This document shows, piece by piece, positions 42,542 to 52,176 of a stretch of DNA of 64,000 nucleotides. The position numbers and the translations under genes are program-made. Source of the DNA: JBPRGG01 sp051418075 (GTDB lineage Bacteria > Bacteroidota > Bacteroidia > Cytophagales > Cyclobacteriaceae); the NCBI GenBank assembly GCA_051418075.1, contig JBPRGG010000005.1:1-64000 (forward strand), in the 5' to 3' direction. Within the stretch, counting starts at the first letter, position 1, and every line of letters begins with the position of its first letter. The notes under the pieces were generated by a model that searched no databases, was not told where the DNA came from, and worked only from the letters and a program-made list of their open reading frames with translations.

Positions 42542-45500
42542 TCAGAAGTCATAACCTAAGGTAACATAGTATCTAGGATCTTTCACCACATAATCTTCAA
42601 TAGGATAAGCCATGTCAAATTTTACATAATAGCCCAACAATACAGTACGAACACCTGCTCCATAGCTGGATAGCCAGGGATTTTTGTAATTCTTAAGTTT
42701 GATCTGGAAAGGGCCGCCGTTATCGATCAACTGGGTATTGATGCTGTTTTCAGTAGCAAAAGGAGAATTACCAGTCCAGGCAGATCCCATATCATAAAAT
42801 CCTACAAATTGCAGGTTACGGAAGAAATTGGAGGAGATGGGCCCCCGGTAGAACATTTTAACTATGGGCAATCTTAATTCAGCATTGAAAAGCAAAGCAT
42901 TGGACCCGTGGAAAGTATTATAATCAAACCCTCTTAAGCTGGTGACATATTCTGCAAATAGTATATTGCTATTATTTTCTGAAGCAAAATGCAACAAAGG
43001 ATCAGTTTCGTCGGAATAATTGGTCTGATTAAACAACCAGTTATCCATGCCACCCAACAGGTAGTTTTGTTTATTATTTCCCAGGAACCTGCCATAAAAT
43101 AATCGGGTAGCAAAAACCATATTTCTAAAAATGTTCTGATAGTGCCTGAAATCAAGGCTGATATTACTAAATGACTGCCTGTTATCTTGCAGGCTTTCAT
43201 ATTGGATCAAGTTTATCTTGGCCCGGGTGCCTTCTATTTGATTTAGACCTGTTTGAATGCTGTTATCAAAAACATAACTGGCTTTAAAACCACCAAAATA
43301 ATACCTTTCCTGCTTAAGCCTGGTATAGTTGTTGGTTAAAGCGGCCGGGTCAAGTTCAAAGAAACTGGTATTGGCGAAGAACGGGGAAAGGGAAATCCTT
43401 GAGGAAACAGTCAGTGGCAGCGCTGCAGTAAAAGTATATTTATTAAGAATATATTTCTGGTTAAACTGGCGGTCAATGGTCTCCCGCTTCAAAACAGTCC
43501 GGTCGTAACGTACATGATAATCAATCCTGTTTTTCAGGAATTGATATTCACCAAACAACCTGCCACTTCCCAAATCTGTAGTAGCTAATACACCACCAAA
43601 GAACTTATGATTTTCCAGCAAATCGTTCATTTGGGTTTCCAATTGAATACCAAACCCGATCAGGGGATCAATCACAAAGGATGTGAGAATATTATCAGCG
43701 CTGAACCTGGTTTCATAATCGAGTGGCCCCAGGATACGGCTTTCCCTGGCTGTTTTTCTATAACTGGTCAGGAAAGACTCTCTGGGCTTGCTTTCTTCTA
43801 CTACCTGCTGATTAAAAATATAATTATCAGTGTCAATTAAATCTTCAGAACTCTGGATCAGCGAATCTAAGGGTGAAAGATCTTCAGATTTTGCCGGTGG
43901 CTGTACCTTGGGTGCACTGGCCAGGGAGTCCTGCATCGACTGCTGTTTACGGTTTTGCAAACGACGGGATACAAATTTTGCGTTCATAATCTCCTGGCGC
44001 CGGGTGGGAGGAGTAAAGATGTTATTATTCAGGTTATAATCAGGATAATAAAATATATGTTCCCTTTCATCATCAATAGTTATAATAGCCAGTTCATTCT
44101 GTGATTGGTTTATATCGTAATCTTTAATAGAAAAGGCAAAATTTGAAACCTGATTATAGATCTTGGTAGAAAGGTTATACTTATAAAGGTTAAATATCCC
44201 TTTTTGGTCACTGAGAAAATAGACTTCAAATTCATTAGCCGGGATAGGTTTGATATCTTTGCTGATGGTATTGGTGATCCGGGAAAGAACATCCCTGGTG
44301 GTATCCAGGCTGTAAACAAACAGATTGAAATTATCCTTCAGCTCTTCCATTTCCTCATTGATATTGGCTGTGATGGTGTCATTTGTCCGGTTAGAGCTGA
44401 ATATGATATTGCTGGTGCCGGGAATGAACTGGGGATAAGTATCATCAAACAGGTCATTGGTCACTCTTTTCAGAGAATTCCTGCGCAAACTGATCAAAAA
44501 CAGATCGTTTTTACCATCAATATCCGCGCTCAATACAGCCAGTGAGCCACCTTCAGAAATATCAAAGCTATGGATATTAGAAAGTCTGCCCAATTCTTTC
44601 TTGATGCGGCTGTTGGAACTTATATCATACAGCCACAGGTAATTACGGCCATATTCAGGGCCTATAATACCCAAAACATTATCATCCTGCCAACTCACTA
44701 TGGGTTGATAATAGTTTACATCCTGGTTGATAACTTTATACCCACCAGATAATATTTTTTTTTCTTTATCTTGTTCCAGGTCCTGTATAAATACCCGGAA
44801 TTTTCCCTGGTTGTTGATGGTATAAGCCAGGTATCTGCCATTGGGGCTGAAGGCCAGGTTTTGATACACCAGATCACGCCGGTTTTTACCCAATAGCCTG
44901 TTTTCTTTCTGAGGATACTGGTAGTTGGCATCAATAGTACCCGTCATAGAAGTATAGAAACTTTGCCACTCAAACAGGAATTGTTTGAAAGACATACCCA
45001 GGGTATTGGAAATGCTTCTTTCTTCATTGCGTATGATACGGGTCAGGTTCAATATATTGGAAATATTGGATTTGCCATACCTTTCAGCAATGAAATTCCA
45101 GATAGAATGCCCCACCATACGGGCCTCATCTCCGGTAAATTTGGTAAGTTTTTTGACCCGTTCATCTTTCAATAAATCCCTGACATGGTCATCCATTTTT
45201 ACACTCCAGCCTTCAGCCAGGTACTTAGCAGCGCCTTCCATAAACCAATCCGGCAGGTTTAGCAGGTAGGCGCTCTGAAACATATCTGTCAGACTACCTC
45301 CGAACATCATATCATAAATAAGCATTTCGCTGATATTGTAGATCAGCTCATCTTTAAACCCAATGACCGTCCCGGGAAATGCAATTTCAACATGAGATTT
45401 CACAAAATCTGTCTGGCCACCGATGGTCCAGTTATTTTCATTTACACCTACATTGCTTTGCTGCAGGTCTGTGACAGAGTTATAAAGAAAGATCTTGGTT

Positions 45501-45760
45501 TTGGAATAAGGGGCATAACCGATTACATCTGTAACTTTTTCAAATTCATCTTCCAGAAACCGGGCTGCCAAACGGGCCAGCCAGACACCGCCATCATAAT
45601 AATAAATATCGAAATTTTCAGAACTGAAATACCTCCAGTCAAAATCCTTATATTGTACCCTGTTTTTTCCAAATTTTTCCTGGGCTTCCTGGGCTGTTGT
45701 ATTGAAAGAAAAGAAACAAAGGGCCACCATCAAAAGGCCCAATATGTAGACTTTTTTCAT
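42542..45760 (-). CDS. peptidase-like / TolB-propeller / Omp85-barrel fusion protein
   Basis: A 1072-residue exported protein (signal VYILGLLMVALCFFSFN). Residues about 40-190 resemble the gluzincin peptidase MA-like domain, with LPDWFMEGAAKYLAEG keeping the third zinc ligand Glu, but the HExxH site is degenerate (SEMLI at 144-148), so it is probably inactive. About 290-600 hold repeated TolB/PD40 propeller blades (YLAYTINNQGKFRVFIQDL, IIFSSNRTND). The C-terminal third is an Omp85-like barrel, with SLRGFDYNTFHGSNALLFNAE ending VRTVLLGYYVKFDMAYPIED and a terminal Phe. Such proteins are often labelled TolB-like. The role is unknown: outer-membrane placement is inferred, and an assembly or processing function is possible. 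Confidence 0.8.
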   Translation of the reverse strand: MKKVYILGLLMVALCFFSFNTTAQEAQEKFGKNRVQYKDFDWRYFSSENFDIYYYDGGVWLARLAARFLEDEFEKVTDVIGYAPYSKTKIFLYNSVTDLQQSNVGVNENNWTIGGQTDFVKSHVEIAFPGTVIGFKDELIYNISEMLIYDMMFGGSLTDMFQSAYLLNLPDWFMEGAAKYLAEGWSVKMDDHVRDLLKDERVKKLTKFTGDEARMVGHSIWNFIAERYGKSNISNILNLTRIIRNEERSISNTLGMSFKQFLFEWQSFYTSMTGTIDANYQYPQKENRLLGKNRRDLVYQNLAFSPNGRYLAYTINNQGKFRVFIQDLEQDKEKKILSGGYKVINQDVNYYQPIVSWQDDNVLGIIGPEYGRNYLWLYDISSNSRIKKELGRLSNIHSFDISEGGSLAVLSADIDGKNDLFLISLRRNSLKRVTNDLFDDTYPQFIPGTSNIIFSSNRTNDTITANINEEMEELKDNFNLFVYSLDTTRDVLSRITNTISKDIKPIPANEFEVYFLSDQKGIFNLYKYNLSTKIYNQVSNFAFSIKDYDINQSQNELAIITIDDEREHIFYYPDYNLNNNIFTPPTRRQEIMNAKFVSRRLQNRKQQSMQDSLASAPKVQPPAKSEDLSPLDSLIQSSEDLIDTDNYIFNQQVVEESKPRESFLTSYRKTARESRILGPLDYETRFSADNILTSFVIDPLIGFGIQLETQMNDLLENHKFFGGVLATTDLGSGRLFGEYQFLKNRIDYHVRYDRTVLKRETIDRQFNQKYILNKYTFTAALPLTVSSRISLSPFFANTSFFELDPAALTNNYTRLKQERYYFGGFKASYVFDNSIQTGLNQIEGTRAKINLIQYESLQDNRQSFSNISLDFRHYQNIFRNMVFATRLFYGRFLGNNKQNYLLGGMDNWLFNQTNYSDETDPLLHFASENNSNILFAEYVTSLRGFDYNTFHGSNALLFNAELRLPIVKMFYRGPISSNFFRNLQFVGFYDMGSAWTGNSPFATENSINTQLIDNGGPFQIKLKNYKNPWLSSYGAGVRTVLLGYYVKFDMAYPIEDYVVKDPRYYVTLGYDF

Positions 45761-45805
45761 TAGTTATGCGCTGTTAACTTTATTTTTCTTACCTGTTAAG
45801 TATGT

Positions 45806-46846
45806 TTATAAACGAACAATGTCGGCTTCTTGGTCTATTTTTTTTCCATAAATCAGGAAATCAGTAAATTGATTGGCCATATATGGACCCAATGATACTC
45901 CTTTAGTTCCTAAACCATTAAATATACCTAATGGTTTATAATCAGGATGCAATCCTATAAAGGGCCTTCGATCTCTGGTGGCAGGCCTGATCCCCGCTTT
46001 TTGGTCAATTACCTGATAATCCATGTCAATGACTTTTTCCAGTTTTTGAACCAGCATTTTTTTGGCCAGAGAAGTAATGTGGCTATCAATTTGCATGGTT
46101 TCATAGGTAGCTCCCACCTTGTATGTTCCTTTTTCAACCGGCAGTATAAATATGTCCCGGGAAATTATATTATTGATTTCTACCGGGCTGGAAATAGTCA
46201 GGATTTCACCTTTTACCGGCCTGAAAGGCAGCCATTCGAAAAACCGATTGGTTACAGCCTTCGCTCCCTGGCAAAAAATGATTTTCTTTGCCTTTATACC
46301 CTTATATTCGACCGAATCCTCATATAAAGATAATGAATTTTCATCAAATTTTTCTTCCAGATAACTGCTCCGTTTGTTCAAATAATTTTTGGTTTTGATC
46401 AACAAGGTTCTAATGTCTACGTAACCGGAAGGATGAAGTTCAACTCCACCATAATTATCCTTTAAAAAATTACCGGGAAGCGGGGAAAGGGAAAGCTGTT
46501 TGATAAAAGGCTGATAAGTTGCCTCACTGCTGCGGCCCATCCAGTCATTCTGCTCCTGTACTGTCACAAATGGTCTGTATAATGGTACAAAATGGACCAG
46601 CTTATGATCAAACATTTGTTCCAGTTTCCGATAATAGGAAACCAGGTAAGGAAATAACTGTCCCGCCTTCCAGGTAAGTACCTGCCGTTTACCTGTAACC
46701 GGGTTAAAAATACCGGCTGCTACCCAGGAGGCGCTGTCTTCACGGGTTTGATTAATTACCATCACCTTCTGATGCCTTTCAATCAGCTGGAGGGATAAAA
46801 AAGACCCTGCCAGTCCCTGTCCTACAATAAGATAATCCACTTGCAT
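45806..46846 (-). CDS. FAD-dependent oxidoreductase (DAO family)
   Basis: A 346-residue flavoprotein. The dinucleotide-binding motif IVGQGLAGSFLSLQL is at the N-terminus; the later FCQGAKAV, FRPVKGEILTIS and GIRPATRDRRPFIG ... FNGLGTKGVSLGP segments are typical of glycine/D-amino-acid oxidase relatives. The ATG at 46846 (MQVDYLIVGQG) is preferred over an upstream TTG because it gives the canonical N-terminus. The substrate is unknown. It is divergent from the hydrolase gene, with a 67-nt spacer that must hold both promoters. Confidence 0.87.
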   Translation of the reverse strand: MQVDYLIVGQGLAGSFLSLQLIERHQKVMVINQTREDSASWVAAGIFNPVTGKRQVLTWKAGQLFPYLVSYYRKLEQMFDHKLVHFVPLYRPFVTVQEQNDWMGRSSEATYQPFIKQLSLSPLPGNFLKDNYGGVELHPSGYVDIRTLLIKTKNYLNKRSSYLEEKFDENSLSLYEDSVEYKGIKAKKIIFCQGAKAVTNRFFEWLPFRPVKGEILTISSPVEINNIISRDIFILPVEKGTYKVGATYETMQIDSHITSLAKKMLVQKLEKVIDMDYQVIDQKAGIRPATRDRRPFIGLHPDYKPLGIFNGLGTKGVSLGPYMANQFTDFLIYGKKIDQEADIVRL

Positions 46847-46913
46847 ACGAATATTCAATTATGTTTGGTTCTTGCCTGTGATTCCTTCAAATTTGCCAAA
46901 AATTTTAAAACTG

Positions 46914-47558
46914 ATGATCCAGATCAAATCTTTTGTTTTCAATCCCTTTATGGAGAACACCTACATTTTATATGATGATACCCGGGAATGTATCATCATA
47001 GATCCGGGGTGTTATGAAAAAAGCGAAAGTCAGACCTTACAATCGTTTATCGAACAAAACCAGTTAAAAGTGAAGCTGTTGATCAATACCCATTGCCATG
47101 TGGACCATGTATTGGGTAATGCATTTGTGAAAGATCTGTTCAAGGTGGATCTGTTGATTCATCAGTTGGATTTACCTACCCTGCAGTCCGTTCAGGTATA
47201 TGCTCCCGGATATGGGTTTCCCCTTTACCAGTCGGTTCAGGCTGATGCTTTTCTGGCAGAAGGAGATAAAGTTAAATTTGGTCATTCTGAACTGGATGTG
47301 CTTTTTGTGCCGGGACATGCTCCTGGACACATAGCCTTAGTAGACCATGATCAAAACATTTGTATAGGTGGCGATGTATTATTTCAGGGAAGTATTGGCA
47401 GAACGGATCTGCCCGGCGGAGATTATCACTTGCTGATCCAAAGTATCAAAACGAAAATGTTTAAACTTCAGGACAAAGTGGTGGTATATCCGGGCCATGG
47501 TCCTGCCACTACAATCGGAGAAGAAAAGTTATCTAATCCTTTTGTAGGCACTATTTAA
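46914..47558 (+). CDS. metallo-beta-lactamase-fold hydrolase (glyoxalase II-like)
   Basis: A 214-residue cytoplasmic hydrolase with the complete metal-binding set: H60-C-H62-V-D64-H65 (HCHVDH), PGHAPGHIALVDHD, GGDVLFQGSIGRTD and YPGHGPATTIGEEK. This composition is that of glyoxalase II-type thioesterases and related MBL hydrolases; the second position of the motif is Cys, as in many of these. I start at the ATG 46914 (MIQIKSFVFNPF), a typical family N-terminus, rather than an upstream TTG. pssA follows 10 nt after the stop, so the two are cotranscribed. Confidence 0.9.
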   Translation: MIQIKSFVFNPFMENTYILYDDTRECIIIDPGCYEKSESQTLQSFIEQNQLKVKLLINTHCHVDHVLGNAFVKDLFKVDLLIHQLDLPTLQSVQVYAPGYGFPLYQSVQADAFLAEGDKVKFGHSELDVLFVPGHAPGHIALVDHDQNICIGGDVLFQGSIGRTDLPGGDYHLLIQSIKTKMFKLQDKVVVYPGHGPATTIGEEKLSNPFVGTI

Positions 47559-47568
47559 TTTTTTTACC

Positions 47569-48255
47569 TTGAATATTAAAAAACACATTCCCAATACACT
47601 GACCCTGCTTAACTTGTTATCAGGCAGTTTGGGTATTATTATCATTTTTGAATCAAATTGGTGGATGGCCGCCTACTTCATCTGGCTGGCTGCATTGTTT
47701 GACTTCTTCGATGGTTTCGCAGCGCGATTGCTTAAGGTATCTTCTGCTATCGGAAAAGAGTTGGATTCTCTGGCTGATATGGTTTCCTTCGGTTTGCTTC
47801 CAGCTTTTTTAATTTATAAAATGATGCAAATGGGTGGAGCCTGGAATTATTTATCTTACCTGGCCTTTTTAATAGCCCTTTTCTCTGCTTTACGTCTGGC
47901 CAAATTTAACATTGATACCCGGCAGACCGATTCATTTATTGGTTTACCAACTCCGGCAAATGCTTTTCTGATCAGTTCATTCCCGCTTATATACCATTTT
48001 CATCCTTACTGGCAGGAATTATTACTAAATACCTGGTTTTTAGTTGCAATTACGATCATTTTCTCCGGTTTGCTGGTGGCTGAGATCCACCTGATGGCAT
48101 TAAAATTCAAATCTTTTAAATGGTCTGCCAATAAATTAAAATACATATTTTTGGTGACCTCTGCAATTTTGCTTATTTTAATACAATATATTGCCATACC
48201 AGTGATTATAGTAATGTATATACTATTTTCCCTGGTTGAAAATCAAAAATCATAA
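47569..48255 (+). CDS. pssA: CDP-diacylglycerol-serine O-phosphatidyltransferase
   Basis: Makes phosphatidylserine, the precursor of phosphatidylethanolamine. At 228 residues it has several membrane helices, and the CDP-alcohol phosphotransferase motif is complete: D45..D48-G49..A52-R53........G62...D66...D70 in DFFDGFAARLL and GKELDSLADMVSFG. The start is TTG because the first in-frame ATG lies beyond the catalytic motif; the TTG gives the normal MNIKKHIPNTLTLLN start. It is in an operon with the hydrolase upstream, and porU starts 40 nt later. Confidence 0.93.
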   Translation: MNIKKHIPNTLTLLNLLSGSLGIIIIFESNWWMAAYFIWLAALFDFFDGFAARLLKVSSAIGKELDSLADMVSFGLLPAFLIYKMMQMGGAWNYLSYLAFLIALFSALRLAKFNIDTRQTDSFIGLPTPANAFLISSFPLIYHFHPYWQELLLNTWFLVAITIIFSGLLVAEIHLMALKFKSFKWSANKLKYIFLVTSAILLILIQYIAIPVIIVMYILFSLVENQKS

Positions 48256-48295
48256 AATAGCGTTATAGGATAATAACTAAATGTAGCTCCGGATC

Positions 48296-51200
48296 ATGCC
48301 AGGAGGAAGAAATTGCAGATATCTTTTATTCCTTTTGATACTGTTTGCTGATTTGACCCATACTGTGGCTGCAGAAGTCACTCCAAAGTATTCGGTTGAT
48401 TGGCAGGGGTATAAAATCTTGCTATTGCCTTCCGGCCAACAAAGGCAGGTCCTGGATCATAACAATGCTATTCATACGGCTGCAAACCATTTTTTACCAG
48501 CCTACAGATTATATTTTGATCGAAAAGTGGATAGCGTACAGGTTATACCTTTACTAACAGTCCCTTTGACGGAAACTGAACAAGCCCAACTTGAGTGGCA
48601 CCTGGCTTATCCTGTTCAGATATCCTATTTTACCGAGCGTTCTATATCCCGTTCAATAGTGGATGTGCCTACCCTGATATTGGATTCTGTCAGTGGACTC
48701 CCGGTAAAGGTTGTGCAGTTTAATCTACGAATTTTCAGCCCCTCCCCAAATCATCCAACCGGGGTAAATCAACGCACTAAAAATACTACCAATTCTGTGC
48801 TTTCTGAAGGATCATGGTATAAAATAGGTGTTACTAAAGATGGTATCTATAAGTTAACGGCAGGATTTCTGAGAGATATGGGACTTCCATTGGATCAGCT
48901 TGATCCCAGAAAGATTCAGGTTTATGGTAACGGTGGCAAATTATTGCCTCAGTTGAATGCTGCCCCTCGTATCCAGGACCTTCAGCAGAATGCCATTTTT
49001 ATTTCCGGTGAATCTGACGGATCTTTTGATAACGGGGATTACATCCTGTTTTATGGACAGGGTCCGGACCTGGTAAAATATGATGCTGGGGGCAACCTTG
49101 TTTATCAGCATCATTATTACAGTGATACCTCCTATTATTTTCTTAGGCTGGGGGCGCAGGAAGCATTAAGGATTCAGCCAAGGCCAAGTGTGTCCGGCCA
49201 AATGGCAAGTGTAGATAAATTTGATGATATACAGGCTTATGAGCAAGATCTTTATAATTTACTTCAGGTGCGCACTCAGGCAGGTTCAGGCCGGGAGTGG
49301 TATGGAGATCGCTTTGATTTTAACTTAAGCAAAAAAGATTACCTGTTTGACTTTGAGGGACTGGTGCCATCATCCACCCTGAAAATAACCTCTCATGTGA
49401 TGGCGGCATCACCGGAACCTTCCGGTTTTGATCTAAGACTAAACGGGAGCTCCCTGGGTACCCAATCCGTTGATGCCATCAATGCCCGGTCAAGGTATGC
49501 CATCAAAGGTTTTAACCAGGTTGATACCTTTAAAATATCATCCAGCCAGGTTGATGGTCTGGATGGACCTTTAACCATTAATCTGGCTTATGATGCTGCC
49601 GGTAAATCAGGTGCAGCAGGCTTTCTGAATTACCTGATCCTTGAAGGGCAAAGAAAATTACAGTTGTACGGAAATCAGACTTCGTTTCGAACTCTGAACA
49701 GTAAAGATTTCGATCAGGTGCAGTACAAACTGAACCAACTCCCTGAAAGGGCTGTGGTATGGGATGTTACTGATCCCCTCATACCGGTGAATCAAAGCTA
49801 CAATAACTCTGGTAATGAGGCTGTTTTTGGAGTGGCCAACCACAAAATGATCCAGGAGTTTATTGTCTTTAATCCGGCCAGTGAACTTTTAACCCCCTCC
49901 AGTAGCCAGGCTATTCCCAATCAAAACCTCAGGGGTATTGCAGTGCCTGATATGATAGTGATCAGTCATGCCTCATTCATGGAACAGGCCACAAGACTGG
50001 CAGATTTTCGCCGCAGCCACAATCAATTAGCAGTGGAAGTGGTGGATGTGGAGGCTGTCTATAACGAGTTTTCCTCAGGTAGCCAGGATATCACGGCCAT
50101 CAGGGATTTCATGAAGCATCTTTACAACAAAGCTCCCGGACGTTTGCAATACCTGCTCTTATTTGGTAAATGTTCTTTTGATTACAGAAACATTCTGGAA
50201 AACAATACCAATTTTGTGCCGACCTATCAGTCGAGAAATTCCCTTCATCCAATTTACAGCTATTCTTCTGATGATTATTATGGATTTCTGGATCCTGAAG
50301 AAGGAGTCTGGGAGGAGACTTATGAGGGGGATCATTTAATGGATATAGGAGTAGGTCGCTTGCCGGTGACTAATACTACTGACGCAAAAATAGTTGTTGA
50401 TAAATTGATCAATTATGCCAGAAACCCTGCCACATTGGGTGACTGGCGCAAGGAAATATTCTTTTTGGCTGATGATGAGGATTTTAACACACATCAAAGA
50501 GATGCCGATTTACTGGCTGATTTTATTGATCAGAATTATCCTTCCTTTAATGTGAATAAAATCTTTTTGGATGCATTTCCCCAGGAAACCAGGGTTATAG
50601 GGGAGCGATCCCCTGAAGCGGTGCAGGCAGTAAATAATATGATGGACCAGGGTGCTCTGATCGTAAATTTTACCGGCCATGGTAACGAAGATCAGCTTAC
50701 GGAAGAGCAATTGATCACCAAGGTAATGATTAATCAATGGGAAAATGGTAACAAGTTGCCTCTTTTTGTCACTGCCACCTGCGAATTTGGTCGGTATGAC
50801 CACCCCCTGATTCAATCAGGTGCTGAGCTGTTGCTGAATCACCCCCGGGGCGGAGCGATTGGTTTGGTTACAACCACCCGGCCTGTTTTTTCCAATACCA
50901 ATTTTCAGTTAAACCGGGCATTTTATCATGCAGCCTTTGAATTAATTGAAAACGAACAGTCTGCCTTGGGTAAAATCTTTCAATTTACTAAGAATAACAG
51001 CCTTAGTGGCAGTGTCAATCGTAATTTCTCGCTGTTGGGTGACCCTTCAATGATCCTGGCTTATCCCAGTCAAAAAATCAGCCTGACATCCATCACTGAT
51101 CAGGATGATCTGGTCCTGGATACGCTCCGGGCTTTACAAAAAATTAAGTTAAAGGGGCAGGTGGAGGACTACTCCGGTGAAAAGCTTTCTTCATTCGGGG

Positions 51201-52141
51201 GAGATCTGTTGATTACCATATTTGATAAACCCAGTCAGGTAGAAACCTTAGGCAATAAATCACCCAGAATGAAATTCTCTCAGCGGGAAAATGTGATTTT
51301 CAGAGGTGAGGCATCAGTGGAAAACGGTGTATTTGAGGTAGATTTTGTAGTACCCAAAAATATATTTTACCAATGGGGCAATGCCAAAATCAGCTTATAT
51401 GCCTATCATCATGATGATTTACTGGATGCAGCAGGGGCCGAATCCCAGGTAAAACTGGGAGGAAGCTATCAGGCAATCCAGGATCAAACTCCTCCTCAAA
51501 TAGACGTGTTCATTAATGATACTACCTTCCGATCAGGACAATTGGCCCCCAATCAGACTTATCTGTTGGCCCGCCTGGCAGATCAAAGCGGTATCAACAT
51601 TTCAAATGCAGGAATTGGACAGGAGATCACAGCCATTTTAGATCAGGAGCAGGAGTTTAAATTAAATGATTTCTATCGTAGTGAAAAAGATAATTACCAG
51701 GTAGGTTGGGTCCGGTTTCCCTTAAGGGATCTGACAGAAGGGGAGCATTGGCTGACCCTGAAGGCTTGGGACACACATAATAATGCCAATCAATCTACCA
51801 TATCCTTTTTTGTGGGCCGGGCAGGTAAATTCATTATTAAAAAATTATTAAATATTCCCAATCCATTTACCGAACAAACTGTTCTGGCTTTTGAGCATAA
51901 CCGGGCTGGTGAAAGTCTGGAAGTCAATGTGCAGGTACTTTCATCCAGGGGAGAGGTAATTAAAAATGTTGATTTAGACATCCGGAACAGCCAATCAATG
52001 GAAAAAACCATTAGCTGGAATGGTCGAAATAATGGTGGTAAAAAATTAGAAACTGGTTTATACATTTTCAAGATCACCGTTCGTTCTAAGAAAGATGGGA
52101 GTGTAGCATACAAAACCAATAGGGTTATATTAATAAATTAA
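48296..52141 (+). CDS. porU: PorU, type IX secretion sortase
   Basis: Cell-surface cysteine peptidase that removes the C-terminal signal of type IX cargo and attaches the product to lipid-type anchors. The 1281-residue protein has a signal peptide (YLLFLLILFADLTHTVAAE), a large N-terminal region and a C25 peptidase domain. The catalytic His is at about 795 (NFTGHGNEDQ) and Cys at about 829 (TATCEFGRYD), spaced 34 residues as in the family. A C-terminal FlgD-like Ig domain (IPNPFTEQTVLAFEH, ISWNGRNNGGKKLETGLYIF) acts as its own CTD. It is directly followed by porV, its partner, and belongs with sprA. Confidence 0.96.
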   Translation: MPGGRNCRYLLFLLILFADLTHTVAAEVTPKYSVDWQGYKILLLPSGQQRQVLDHNNAIHTAANHFLPAYRLYFDRKVDSVQVIPLLTVPLTETEQAQLEWHLAYPVQISYFTERSISRSIVDVPTLILDSVSGLPVKVVQFNLRIFSPSPNHPTGVNQRTKNTTNSVLSEGSWYKIGVTKDGIYKLTAGFLRDMGLPLDQLDPRKIQVYGNGGKLLPQLNAAPRIQDLQQNAIFISGESDGSFDNGDYILFYGQGPDLVKYDAGGNLVYQHHYYSDTSYYFLRLGAQEALRIQPRPSVSGQMASVDKFDDIQAYEQDLYNLLQVRTQAGSGREWYGDRFDFNLSKKDYLFDFEGLVPSSTLKITSHVMAASPEPSGFDLRLNGSSLGTQSVDAINARSRYAIKGFNQVDTFKISSSQVDGLDGPLTINLAYDAAGKSGAAGFLNYLILEGQRKLQLYGNQTSFRTLNSKDFDQVQYKLNQLPERAVVWDVTDPLIPVNQSYNNSGNEAVFGVANHKMIQEFIVFNPASELLTPSSSQAIPNQNLRGIAVPDMIVISHASFMEQATRLADFRRSHNQLAVEVVDVEAVYNEFSSGSQDITAIRDFMKHLYNKAPGRLQYLLLFGKCSFDYRNILENNTNFVPTYQSRNSLHPIYSYSSDDYYGFLDPEEGVWEETYEGDHLMDIGVGRLPVTNTTDAKIVVDKLINYARNPATLGDWRKEIFFLADDEDFNTHQRDADLLADFIDQNYPSFNVNKIFLDAFPQETRVIGERSPEAVQAVNNMMDQGALIVNFTGHGNEDQLTEEQLITKVMINQWENGNKLPLFVTATCEFGRYDHPLIQSGAELLLNHPRGGAIGLVTTTRPVFSNTNFQLNRAFYHAAFELIENEQSALGKIFQFTKNNSLSGSVNRNFSLLGDPSMILAYPSQKISLTSITDQDDLVLDTLRALQKIKLKGQVEDYSGEKLSSFGGDLLITIFDKPSQVETLGNKSPRMKFSQRENVIFRGEASVENGVFEVDFVVPKNIFYQWGNAKISLYAYHHDDLLDAAGAESQVKLGGSYQAIQDQTPPQIDVFINDTTFRSGQLAPNQTYLLARLADQSGINISNAGIGQEITAILDQEQEFKLNDFYRSEKDNYQVGWVRFPLRDLTEGEHWLTLKAWDTHNNANQSTISFFVGRAGKFIIKKLLNIPNPFTEQTVLAFEHNRAGESLEVNVQVLSSRGEVIKNVDLDIRNSQSMEKTISWNGRNNGGKKLETGLYIFKITVRSKKDGSVAYKTNRVILIN

Positions 52142-52176
52142 TTACTTATATTTGTTGCTTAAAATTAAAAATTAGC

